Part shown: one piece after another, positions 30,547 through 38,155 of the stretch
Layout of the letters: each line of letters starts with the position of its first letter
Numbering within the stretch: the stretch's first letter is position 1
Assembly (NCBI GenBank): GCA_902779765.1
Contig: CACZCQ010000017.1
Coordinates: 1 to 38,914, forward strand
DNA length: 38,914 nt
Reading direction: 5' to 3'
Source of the DNA: an uncultured Bacteroidia bacterium
GTDB lineage: Bacteria; Bacteroidota; Bacteroidia; Bacteroidales; UBA932
The notes under the pieces: model-generated
Told to the model about the DNA's origin: nothing
What the model saw: only the letters and a program-made list of their open reading frames with translations
Databases searched by the model: none
Program-made: the position numbers and the translations under genes

Positions 30547-31119
30547 GAAATCCTGAAGCTCTTCGTAGAAGCGTTGGGTGGGGAAGCCCATGACATTGTA
30601 GAAGGAACCTTCAATCCCTGTGATTCCGATATACCCGATCCATTCCTGGATACCATAGGCACCGGCCTTGTCAAAAGGCTTGTAATTATCGATGTAATAA
30701 TCTATCTCCTTGTCTGATAGATTTTTAAAAAAGACATTTGAAGTTACGGAGAAGGTCTTCTCTCGTTTGTTGTCCCTTATGGTGACTGCGGTAATGACCT
30801 GATGTTCGCGGCCGGAGAGAAGTTTGAGCATCCTTACCGCATCTTCCCTGTCCGATGGCTTCCCGAGGATTTCTCCACCACAGAGAACCATCGTATCAGA
30901 TGTGACGAGTATCTCGTCGTACATCAGGCTCCGGTGGAATCCCAGTGACTTTCCCCGCGACATGAGTCCGGGAACCTTTTCGTGCTGTGTACCGGGAGGA
31001 TAGGACTCGATGAATGAAGTCCCTGTATCGACCGTGAAATCCAGTCCTAGGGACTGCATCAGCTCCCTGCGCCGTGGGGAGTTGGATGCGAGGATGATCC
31101 TTTTTCCGCAGGTGTCCAT
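30535..31119 (-). CDS. maf: Maf-family nucleotide pyrophosphatase
   Basis: This 194-residue protein hydrolyses non-canonical or modified nucleoside triphosphates (dTTP/UTP class or m7GTP class), a housecleaning role. Seen: IILASNSPRRRELMQSLGLDF at the N-terminus, SRGKSLGF, EILVTSDTMVLCGGEILGKP, LSGREHQVITAVTI, and DYYIDNYKPFDKAGAYGIQEW. The ATG at 31119 is chosen, just after the kdsC stop, because ILASNSPRR then lies near the N-terminus as in relatives. The gene's last 12 bp overlap the convergent esterase gene. Confidence 0.93.
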   Translation of the reverse strand: MDTCGKRIILASNSPRRRELMQSLGLDFTVDTGTSFIESYPPGTQHEKVPGLMSRGKSLGFHRSLMYDEILVTSDTMVLCGGEILGKPSDREDAVRMLKLLSGREHQVITAVTIRDNKREKTFSVTSNVFFKNLSDKEIDYYIDNYKPFDKAGAYGIQEWIGYIGITGIEGSFYNVMGFPTQRFYEELQDFLQD

Positions 31120-31123
31120 GTAC

Positions 31124-31648
31124 TCAGAACTTGCTCTTGTAGACATTGACGTCGAAATCCCAACGTCCCTGGGCTTTCATGACCTCTTCCATATGGAAAC
31201 GGACGCATCCCTTGCCTCCTGGCCTTGGAGAGACGATATCAGCGGCATTGCGGGCTTCTTCCGCCGCATCGGCTGGAGCGACTCCTATACCGGCCGCAAC
31301 GATTACCGCGACGTCGGGAACGTCATCACCGAAATACATCACTTCCGACTGCTTCAATCCATGCCTGCGGCAGAAATCCTCAAAGTCGGTCAGCTTGTCA
31401 CGGGAACCGAGATAGATGTCCTCCGGCGGTATGCCGTTGCCGCAGAAGCGGGCCCGGACACTCTGGGACCTTGCCCCCGTAATCACTCCGACAGGGTAGC
31501 CGTTCATCGAGGCCATCCTCACTGCGAATCCGTCCTTCGCATCGAAGGTCCTGTATAGCTGACCCTCCAAGTCGGCCAGTATGCCTCCGTCCGTCATCAC
31601 ACCGTCGATGTCGAACGCGAAGCCTTTTATATCCTTTATATCGGTCAT
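31124..31648 (-). CDS. kdsC: 3-deoxy-D-manno-octulosonate 8-phosphate phosphatase
   Basis: This is a 174-residue HAD-family phosphatase that removes phosphate from KDO 8-phosphate during lipopolysaccharide core synthesis. The nucleophile motif is FDIDGVMTDG (D13, D15), followed by FDAKDGFAVRMA, VGVITGARS, and the third motif MYFGDDVPDVAVI. The lack of a cap domain and the length fit the tetrameric KdsC type. The nearest alternative is a related N-acylneuraminate phosphatase. It is followed 4 bp later by maf and preceded 4 bp away by the DUF3467 gene, so all three probably form one transcript. Confidence 0.92.
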   Translation of the reverse strand: MTDIKDIKGFAFDIDGVMTDGGILADLEGQLYRTFDAKDGFAVRMASMNGYPVGVITGARSQSVRARFCGNGIPPEDIYLGSRDKLTDFEDFCRRHGLKQSEVMYFGDDVPDVAVIVAAGIGVAPADAAEEARNAADIVSPRPGGKGCVRFHMEEVMKAQGRWDFDVNVYKSKF

Positions 31649-31652
31649 ATCG

Positions 31653-31979
31653 TCAGGATTTCGTTCCGCCGGGACCGAACTGGGGCAGGTCGCCCAGATT
31701 GAAGGTTCCGCCCTGCTGTGGCTGGCCGCCGAGTGAAATCAGGCCGAACTGCGACTCGTATTTGGTCACATTGTCCATAAGCGCGTTCAGAAGCCTCTTT
31801 GCATGTTCGGGGGTCATTACGATCCTGTTGCCGATGTCAGGTTTGGGAAGACCTGGCAGCATGGTTGCGAAGTCGATAATGAATTCGCTGTGTGAATGGG
31901 TGATGATCGCCAGGTTTGAATAGGTGCCTTTGGCGATTTCCGGCTTGATCTCCAGGCTTATTTCCTTTTTCTCTTCCAT
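31653..31979 (-). CDS. DUF3467 family protein
   Basis: This small 108-residue soluble protein has the DUF3467 pattern: ISLEIKPEIAKGTYSNLAIITHSHSEFIIDFATMLPG, then NRIVMTPEHAKRLLNALMDNVTKYESQFG. The C-terminus is glycine- and glutamine-rich (GGQPQQGGTFNLG). The function is unknown, but the family is widespread. The start is ATG 31979; the frame is open further upstream but runs into the divergent valS promoter and coding region. It leads the kdsC-maf unit. Confidence 0.88.
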   Translation of the reverse strand: MEEKKEISLEIKPEIAKGTYSNLAIITHSHSEFIIDFATMLPGLPKPDIGNRIVMTPEHAKRLLNALMDNVTKYESQFGLISLGGQPQQGGTFNLGDLPQFGPGGTKS

Positions 31980-31999
31980 GATAGTCTGTGTTTGTGAAG

Positions 32000-32007
32000 C
32001 AAAATTA
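32000..32007 (-). promoter_or_regulatory. Bacteroidetes-type -7 box (TAATTTTG) for the DUF3467-kdsC-maf unit
   Basis: On the minus strand TAATTTTG fits the consensus and ends 20 bases before the ATG at 31979. It is back to back with the valS box at 32021-32028, only 13 bp away. Confidence 0.55.
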
Positions 32008-32020
32008 GTGAAAATTGTGC

Positions 32021-32028
32021 TATATTTG
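32021..32028 (+). promoter_or_regulatory. Bacteroidetes-type -7 box (TATATTTG) for valS
   Basis: TATATTTG lies 26 bases before the valS ATG at 32055, in the 75-bp divergent gap. A TTTG at 31991-31994 is too far to be a regular -33 element. No T-box or other attenuator fits in this short leader. Confidence 0.6.
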
Positions 32029-32054
32029 TATTCTTCGATAGCACGAATAGAGAT

Positions 32055-34718
32055 ATGAGCGATAAAAAAGAGCTTTCCGCGAAGTACAATCCGGCCGAAG
32101 TGGAGGACAAATGGTACTCCTGGTGGCTGGACCATGGTTGTTTCCACTCAGAACCCAACGATAAGGAACCATATACGATAGTGATCCCTCCGCCGAACGT
32201 GACGGGTATACTCCATATGGGCCACGTGCTCAACAACACCCTGAACGATGTCCTGATCCGCAAGGCCCGCATGGACGGCAAAAACGCCTGCTGGGTCCCC
32301 GGGACGGACCATGCATCCATAGCGACTGAGAACAAGGTCGTGGCAAGGCTCCGGGACAGGGGAATCTCCAAGGAGGACCTCACCCGCGAGGAATTCATGA
32401 AGTACGCCTGGGAATGGAAGGAGGAACACGGCGGTATCATACTTCAGCAGCTGCGCAAGCTTGGCGCTTCCTGCGACTGGGACCGTACCAGGTTCACCAT
32501 GGATCCGGAACTCTCAGATGCCGTCATCGCCACTTTCTGCTATTTCTACAAGAAGGGCTTGATCTACAGGGGAGTAAGGATGGTCAACTGGGACCCCGTG
32601 GCGCTCACCGCAATCAGTGATGACGAGGTTATTCACAAGGATACCAAGAGCCATTTCTATCACCTCCGCTACTATATCTCCGACGGAAACGGCAATCCCA
32701 CGGACCAGTATCTTGTGATCGCAACGACCCGTCCTGAAACCATAATGGCGGACTCTGCTATCTGCGTCAATCCGGCGGATGAAAGATATCACTGGCTCAA
32801 GGGCAAGAAAGTGCTTATCCCTCTGATCAACAGGGAGATCCCTGTAATCGAGGACAGCTATGTCGAGATGGATTTCGGAACCGGCTGCCTTAAGGTAACC
32901 CCCGCCCATGATGCACATGACTATGAGATCGGACTCAGGCATAACCTTCCGACCATCAACATCATCGACGACCACGGCCGCCTTACCGAAGAGGCAGTCA
33001 TACTTGTCGGCGAAGACCGTTTCGTGGCCAGGAAGAAGATAGTGAAGATGCTTGAGGAAGCCGGCAATCTCGAGAAGGTTGAAGAATACATTTCCCCTGT
33101 CGGTTATTCCGAAAGGACTGATGCCGTCATCGAGCCCAAGCTTTCTGCCCAGTGGTTCCTCAAGATGGAAGACCTTGCTGCTTCTGCGCTGGACAAGGTA
33201 GAGTCCGGAAGGATAAAATTCATTCCTGAAAAATACCGCAATACCTACCGCCACTGGATGGAGAATGTCCATGACTGGTGCATTTCCCGTCAGCTTTGGT
33301 GGGGCCAGAGGATTCCAGCCTATTATCTGCCAGATGGACAGACCGTCGTCGAGGAAACCCCCGAAAAGGCACTTGAAGCCGCGAGGAAGATCGATCCTTC
33401 GCTTACGATGGCGGACCTCAGACAGGACGAGGATGTCCTCGACACCTGGTTCTCAAGCTGGCTCTGGCCTATTTCCGTCTTTGATCCTGAAAAGCCCGGA
33501 CATCCGGAACACGAGCCCAACAAGGACCTTTCGTATTATTATCCTACGAGCGACCTCGTAACCGGCCCGGACATCATCTTCTTCTGGGTCGCCAGGATGA
33601 TCATGGCGGGTGGGGAGTTCATGGACGATATACCGTTCAGCAATGTCTACTTCACCGGTATCGTCCGCGACAAGCTGGGCCGCAAGATGAGCAAGACACT
33701 CGGCAACTCCCCGGATCCCCTTGTACTTATAGAGAAGTACGGTGCAGATGCCGTCAGGATCGGAATGTTGCTCTGTTCCTCTGCCGGCAACGACATCTTC
33801 TACGATGAGAGCCAGATTGAGCAGGGCAGGAATTTCTGCAACAAGATATGGAATTCATTCCGCCTCATCCAGGGTTGGAAGGTTGATGAATCACTTCAGC
33901 AAAGCGCTGTCAATTCCCTTGCTGTTAAATGGTTCACGAATAAACTCAGCCAGACTGTAAAGGTCGTTGAAGAGCATTATTCCAAATTCAGGATTTCTGA
34001 TGCCCTCATGGCTATCTACAAGCTCTTCTGGGATGATTACTGCTCCTGGTATCTCGAGGCCGTGAAACCGGCTTTCGGTGAAGCTATCGACAAGGCGACC
34101 ATGGATGCAACCGATTCATTCCTTGAGAGTCTCCTCAAGCTGATCCACCCCGTGATGCCGTTCATAAGTGAGGAGCTTTGGCAGTCCATGGCAGGAAGGG
34201 TGGAAGGTGAGACCATCATGTACCAGCCTTCTCCTGTGGCGGGTGACATCGACGAAAAGGTGATCGCTGACTTCGAGGCGGCAAAGGAAGTAGCCGGTGG
34301 TGTCAGGGCGACGAGGCAGCAGAAGAATATCCCTCCGAAGGAATCCCTCGATATAAAGGTGAAGGGTGATTTCCCCATGGAGATGGTTCCGGTCGTGTCC
34401 AAACTCGCTAATGTCGGTTCAGCCGAGAAGGTGACTGCTTCCGCCGAGGGCAACGGTGTATCCTTCATGGTTGGCACCGTGGAAGTGTTCATCCCGCTGG
34501 ACGGTCTTATTGACGCAAGTGAGGAGATCGCCAAGATCGAATCCGAACTGACCCGTCTCCGCGGGTTCCTGGAGGGTGTAAGGAAAAAGCTTTCCAACGA
34601 ATCCTTCACCGCCCACGCCCCGGAGAAAGTAGTTGCGCTGGAACGCAAGAAGGAATCCGACGCCCTCCTGAAGATAGAGAATCTTGAAAGGTCGCTTAAA
34701 GCGCTGAAAACCAAGTAA
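32055..34718 (+). CDS. valS: Valyl-tRNA synthetase
   Basis: This is an 887-residue class I aminoacyl-tRNA synthetase that charges tRNA-Val. The HIGH motif is H54-M-G-H57 in PPNVTGILHMGH. The KMSKS loop reads KMSKT at residues 544-548 (GRKMSKTLGNSPDP). The editing domain lies between (about residues 190-340, with VIATTRPETIMADSAICVNP and GTGCLKVTPAHDAHDYEIG). An anticodon-binding domain and a C-terminal coiled-coil arm (SEEIAKIESELTRLRGFLEG) complete it. It is first in an operon with a thioesterase, tatA, tatC and an ABC-F gene. Confidence 0.97.
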   Translation: MSDKKELSAKYNPAEVEDKWYSWWLDHGCFHSEPNDKEPYTIVIPPPNVTGILHMGHVLNNTLNDVLIRKARMDGKNACWVPGTDHASIATENKVVARLRDRGISKEDLTREEFMKYAWEWKEEHGGIILQQLRKLGASCDWDRTRFTMDPELSDAVIATFCYFYKKGLIYRGVRMVNWDPVALTAISDDEVIHKDTKSHFYHLRYYISDGNGNPTDQYLVIATTRPETIMADSAICVNPADERYHWLKGKKVLIPLINREIPVIEDSYVEMDFGTGCLKVTPAHDAHDYEIGLRHNLPTINIIDDHGRLTEEAVILVGEDRFVARKKIVKMLEEAGNLEKVEEYISPVGYSERTDAVIEPKLSAQWFLKMEDLAASALDKVESGRIKFIPEKYRNTYRHWMENVHDWCISRQLWWGQRIPAYYLPDGQTVVEETPEKALEAARKIDPSLTMADLRQDEDVLDTWFSSWLWPISVFDPEKPGHPEHEPNKDLSYYYPTSDLVTGPDIIFFWVARMIMAGGEFMDDIPFSNVYFTGIVRDKLGRKMSKTLGNSPDPLVLIEKYGADAVRIGMLLCSSAGNDIFYDESQIEQGRNFCNKIWNSFRLIQGWKVDESLQQSAVNSLAVKWFTNKLSQTVKVVEEHYSKFRISDALMAIYKLFWDDYCSWYLEAVKPAFGEAIDKATMDATDSFLESLLKLIHPVMPFISEELWQSMAGRVEGETIMYQPSPVAGDIDEKVIADFEAAKEVAGGVRATRQQKNIPPKESLDIKVKGDFPMEMVPVVSKLANVGSAEKVTASAEGNGVSFMVGTVEVFIPLDGLIDASEEIAKIESELTRLRGFLEGVRKKLSNESFTAHAPEKVVALERKKESDALLKIENLERSLKALKTK

Positions 34719-34724
34719 ACAACA

Positions 34725-35138
34725 ATGGTCTATTCTGAAACATCTTTCCCGGTCAGGTACTACGAAACCGACCAGATGGGTATCGTCCATCACTCGAATT
34801 ACATCCGTTATTTCGAGTGTGCCCGCAACAACATGATGCGGGAATTCGGATATCCCATCGAGAAATGCGAGGAAGACGGAGTGACCATCCCTATAGTTTC
34901 CGTTGAATGCCGTTACAAGTATCCCGCAAGGATGGGTGATGACCTCCGTGTTGTCGCCATGATCGATGAAGCCCCGCTGGCCAAGCTTCGTATCCGCCAG
35001 GAGGTTTACAACCAGGACGGGATCCTTTGCGTGGAAGGCAGGGTGATACTGGGTTTCCTTAACAAGGCGACCAACCGCCCAACCCGCTGTCCGGCCAGGC
35101 TCCTGGAAGCGATAGAAAAACATATGAACGACAGATAA
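34725..35138 (+). CDS. Acyl-CoA thioesterase, YbgC/4HBT hotdog family
   Basis: This 137-residue hotdog-fold enzyme hydrolyses acyl-CoA or acyl-ACP thioesters. The YbgC-type motif [24 protein letters not shown] holds the probable catalytic aspartate D16. The rest ([22 protein letters not shown] and [27 protein letters not shown]) gives the central sheet. The physiological substrate is unknown; YbgC relatives work with the Tol-Pal envelope system. It lies 6 bp after valS. Confidence 0.9.
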   Translation: MVYSETSFPVRYYETDQMGIVHHSNYIRYFECARNNMMREFGYPIEKCEEDGVTIPIVSVECRYKYPARMGDDLRVVAMIDEAPLAKLRIRQEVYNQDGILCVEGRVILGFLNKATNRPTRCPARLLEAIEKHMNDR

Positions 35139-35151
35139 ACCTTTAATATTC

Positions 35152-35403
35152 ATGAATATGCTTACATTTTTCCCCTTAGGTGTAGTCGGTCCATGGCAGA
35201 TCGTCATCATCGCCCTTGTAATCCTTCTCCTCTTCGGTGGCAAGAAGATTCCTGAACTCATGCGCGGACTTGGAAAGGGCATGAAGAGTTTCAAGGAGGG
35301 CATGAACGAAGTCGAGAAGCAGATCGAAGATATCGACAAGGACATGAACACCACGGCAAAGAGTCCGGACAAGATCGAGAAGAAGGAAGAGTACAACAAA
35401 TAA
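35152..35403 (+). CDS. tatA: Sec-independent protein translocase subunit TatA
   Basis: This 83-residue pore-forming subunit of the twin-arginine translocase has a short N-terminal membrane helix ([23 protein letters not shown]) with the FGGKKIPEL hinge. The amphipathic helix [19 protein letters not shown] and a charged tail follow. It lies 13 bp after the thioesterase and 3 bp before tatC. The Gfo/Idh oxidoreductase at 12313-13815 carries a Tat signal and is a likely cargo. Confidence 0.95.
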   Translation: MNMLTFFPLGVVGPWQIVIIALVILLLFGGKKIPELMRGLGKGMKSFKEGMNEVEKQIEDIDKDMNTTAKSPDKIEKKEEYNK

Positions 35404-35406
35404 GAC

Positions 35407-36195
35407 GTGGCTGAGGAAGAGATACGCCAGGATTCGTCCGAGATGTCCTTCTGGGACCATCTCGAGGTACTGAGGGGGACATTGTTCCGCTCGGTGCTTG
35501 CAATTACACTTGTCAGCGTAGTCGTTTTCTGCTTCAAGAAGTTCGTTTTCGACGACGTGGTCCTCGCTCCGACCAGGAGTGATTTCTGGGTGTACCGTCT
35601 GTTCAATATGGACGTGAAGATGAACCTGGTGAACCTGGAGATATCCACCCAGTTCTTCGTCCACCTGAAGGTCGCCTTCGAACTGGGTTTCATCCTGGCT
35701 TTCCCTTTCGTGATCTGGGAGATCTGGAAATTCATTGCTCCGGCCCTATACCAGAATGAGAAGAGGACCGTCAGCGGTGTATTCATAGCGGCCTCCTTCC
35801 TATTCTATCTTGGTCTGTACATCGGTTACATCCTGATTGTACCGATCTCACTTAATTTCTTCCTGGGCTACACGATCAGTGACGCTATCGTAAACACGAT
35901 ATCACTGAACTCTTATATCTCGCTGTTCACATCCTGCATACTCGCTTTCGGAATCGTCTTCGAGTTCCCGGCGGTTATCGTCATCCTGAACAAGCTCGGG
36001 ATAGTCTACAAGGATACCCTGACCAAGTATCGCAAGCATGCGATAGTCGTGGTCCTGTGTATAGCAGCACTCATCACGCCTGCCGATCCTTTCTCCATGG
36101 TCATTGCCGCCGCCCCGCTCCTGCTTCTTTACGAAGCCAGTGTTCTTTGCTGCAAACCAAGGCCGGATGAGGAGGATTCGCCGGATAACGGGTAA
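35407..36195 (+). CDS. tatC: Sec-independent protein translocase subunit TatC
   Basis: This 262-residue polytopic subunit recognises the twin-arginine signal. MSFWDHLEVLRGTLFRSVLAI is the family's N-terminal motif containing the conserved HLEELR-like segment. Six hydrophobic helices follow, with FELGFILAFPFVIWEIWKFIAPALYQNEKR and FGIVFEFPAVIVILNKLGIV. The start is a GTG three bases after tatA. The length is normal. No tatB is seen, as is usual in this phylum. Confidence 0.95.
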   Translation: MAEEEIRQDSSEMSFWDHLEVLRGTLFRSVLAITLVSVVVFCFKKFVFDDVVLAPTRSDFWVYRLFNMDVKMNLVNLEISTQFFVHLKVAFELGFILAFPFVIWEIWKFIAPALYQNEKRTVSGVFIAASFLFYLGLYIGYILIVPISLNFFLGYTISDAIVNTISLNSYISLFTSCILAFGIVFEFPAVIVILNKLGIVYKDTLTKYRKHAIVVVLCIAALITPADPFSMVIAAAPLLLLYEASVLCCKPRPDEEDSPDNG

Positions 36196-36200
36196 GGGGA

Positions 36201-38144
36201 ATGATATCCATCAACGGTTTGACAGTTGCCTACGGTGGGTTCACCCTGCTGGACGGCATTGATTTCCATATCAGCGAGAACGACAAGATCGGTCTCGTAG
36301 GTAAGAACGGTGCTGGCAAGTCGACCATAATGAAGCTCATCTGCGGGCTTCAGAGTCCTACTTCCGGATCGATTGACAAACCGAATGACCTGCGCATAGG
36401 TTACCTTCCCCAGATAATGGACCACCATAAGGGACGTACCGTCCTGGAGGAAACCCTGACGGCATTCGAGGATGTGAATTCCATACAGCAGGAACTGGAT
36501 TCCATCAGCGCCCAGCTTGCGGAGAGGACCGATTATGAATCCGCCTCATATCTTGAGCTTATCAGCCGCCTCAATGACTTGAATGATACACTGGCGTTGA
36601 GCCAGAGCGAACCTGCCGATGTGCAGGCGACCAAGACCCTGCTGGGACTTGGTTTCAAGGATGAGGACTTCGGGAGGAAGACCGAGACCTTCAGCCAGGG
36701 ATGGAACATGCGCATAGAACTGGCCAAGATACTTCTTTCAGCGCCGGATGTGCTCCTCCTTGATGAGCCTACGAACCACCTTGACATAGAATCGATCGAA
36801 TGGCTCGAGGATTATCTCAGGAACCGCAAGGGATCCCTGCTCCTCGTTTCCCACGACCGTAAGTTCCTCGACCGTGTGACTAACAGGACTGTGGAGATAA
36901 TGCTCGGGCATATCCACGATTACAAGGTTCCCTATAGTAAATATTTGGAACTGAGGAAGGAACGCCTGTCGCAGCAGACCGCTGCCTACGAGAACCAGCA
37001 GAGGATGATCGAGAAGACGGAGGATTTCATCAACCGGTTCCGATACAAGCCGACCAAGTCCAATCAGGTGCAGTCCAGAATCAAGCAGCTGGAGAAGCTT
37101 GACAGGATCCAGATAGACGAGACCGACAATGTCCGGTTGACCGTCAAGTTCCCGCCTTCACCCAGAGCCGGAGACATCGTTTTCAAAGCGACGGGGATAA
37201 CCGTCGGATACCCCGGGAAAGTGGTTTTCCGAAATGCGGATATAGAGGTCAAGAGAGGGGACAAGGTAGCCTTGATAGGCCGCAACGGCGAAGGCAAGAC
37301 CACTCTCATGCGGGTGATTGCCGGAGAATTGACTCCCATCGAGGGAGAAGCCAGGAGAGGATATAATGTTTCCCTGGGTTATTATGCCCAGAATCAGGAG
37401 GATATCCTTGACCGCAACCTTACCGTCTGGGAGACCCTGGACAGGATTGCAGTAGGGGAGATACGGAACAAACTGAGGGATATCCTCGCGCAGTTCCTTT
37501 TCCGGGGAGAGGATATCGACAAGAAGGTCAGTATCCTTTCCGGAGGGGAAAGGGCCCGTCTCGGCATGGCGAAGTTCATGCTCCAGCCTTACAACCTCCT
37601 GGCGTTGGACGAGCCTACCAACCATATGGACATCAAGTCGAAGGAAATCCTCAAGCAGGCATTGCAGGCATATGATGGCACATTGATTGTGGTATCCCAT
37701 GACCGTGACTTCCTCGACGGGCTGGTTGACAAGATGTACGAGTTCCGTGACGGGAAGGTCAAGGAGCATCTGGGAAGCATAAGCGATTTCCTGGAAAGGA
37801 GGAAGATCGAGAGCCTGCGTGAACTGGAAAGAAGGTTCCCCACAGCTTCGGCCGCTGCTTCAGGGACCCCGGCGGAAGGGACTGAAAAGGATAAGGCAAA
37901 GCAGGTTTTTGAACAACGCAGGAGCGAATCCAAGGAAATCCGGAGGATGAAACATCGCGTCGAGTTCCTGGAAGGCGAGATCGCCAAGATCGAAGGAAAG
38001 ATGAAAGAGATTGAGAAAGTGCTCTCGAATCCATCTTCAGACGTTGATATTATGGAGCTTACCAGGACGTATCTGGAGTCGAAGCGTGACATCGACAGGC
38101 TTACTGCCGAATGGGAGTCACTGATGGAAAAACTGGAAGAATAA
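36201..38144 (+). CDS. ABC-F family ATP-binding cassette protein
   Basis: This 647-residue soluble protein has two ABC domains and no membrane segment, the layout of ABC-F translation factors (Uup, EttA, YheS types). Walker A motifs are GKNGAGKS (residues 34-41) and GRNGEGKT (360-367). Walker B motifs are LLLDEPTNHLD and LALDEPTNHMD. The second signature is LSGGE near 446; the first reads FSQGW (164-168), with a glutamine where LSGGQ/FSGGW is usual. The interdomain linker includes RFRYKPTKSNQVQSRIKQLEK. A C-terminal coiled coil (RRMKHRVEFLEGEIAKIEGKM) resembles that of Uup. Antibiotic resistance is not implied. Confidence 0.92.
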   Translation: MISINGLTVAYGGFTLLDGIDFHISENDKIGLVGKNGAGKSTIMKLICGLQSPTSGSIDKPNDLRIGYLPQIMDHHKGRTVLEETLTAFEDVNSIQQELDSISAQLAERTDYESASYLELISRLNDLNDTLALSQSEPADVQATKTLLGLGFKDEDFGRKTETFSQGWNMRIELAKILLSAPDVLLLDEPTNHLDIESIEWLEDYLRNRKGSLLLVSHDRKFLDRVTNRTVEIMLGHIHDYKVPYSKYLELRKERLSQQTAAYENQQRMIEKTEDFINRFRYKPTKSNQVQSRIKQLEKLDRIQIDETDNVRLTVKFPPSPRAGDIVFKATGITVGYPGKVVFRNADIEVKRGDKVALIGRNGEGKTTLMRVIAGELTPIEGEARRGYNVSLGYYAQNQEDILDRNLTVWETLDRIAVGEIRNKLRDILAQFLFRGEDIDKKVSILSGGERARLGMAKFMLQPYNLLALDEPTNHMDIKSKEILKQALQAYDGTLIVVSHDRDFLDGLVDKMYEFRDGKVKEHLGSISDFLERRKIESLRELERRFPTASAAASGTPAEGTEKDKAKQVFEQRRSESKEIRRMKHRVEFLEGEIAKIEGKMKEIEKVLSNPSSDVDIMELTRTYLESKRDIDRLTAEWESLMEKLEE

Positions 38145-38155
38145 TTCAAGCTTTA

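Noticed and set aside
32029-32054. T-box or other attenuator before valS
   Set aside because: Only about 26 bases lie between the -7 box and the ATG, too short for a T-box, and no specifier or T-box sequence is seen.
34419-35786. Long open frame on the minus strand (455 codons) opposite valS, the thioesterase, tatA and tatC
   Set aside because: It crosses four well-supported plus-strand genes, has no recognisable domains, and has the composition expected from the antisense of GC-rich third codon positions. Similar antisense frames at 18810-19898, 20621-21679 and 11119-12231 were left out for the same reason.
36201-38144. Antibiotic-resistance ABC-F protein
   Set aside because: The C-terminal coiled coil and the location behind tatC suggest a housekeeping Uup-like factor. 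Nothing in the sequence shows the interdomain extension typical of resistance types.
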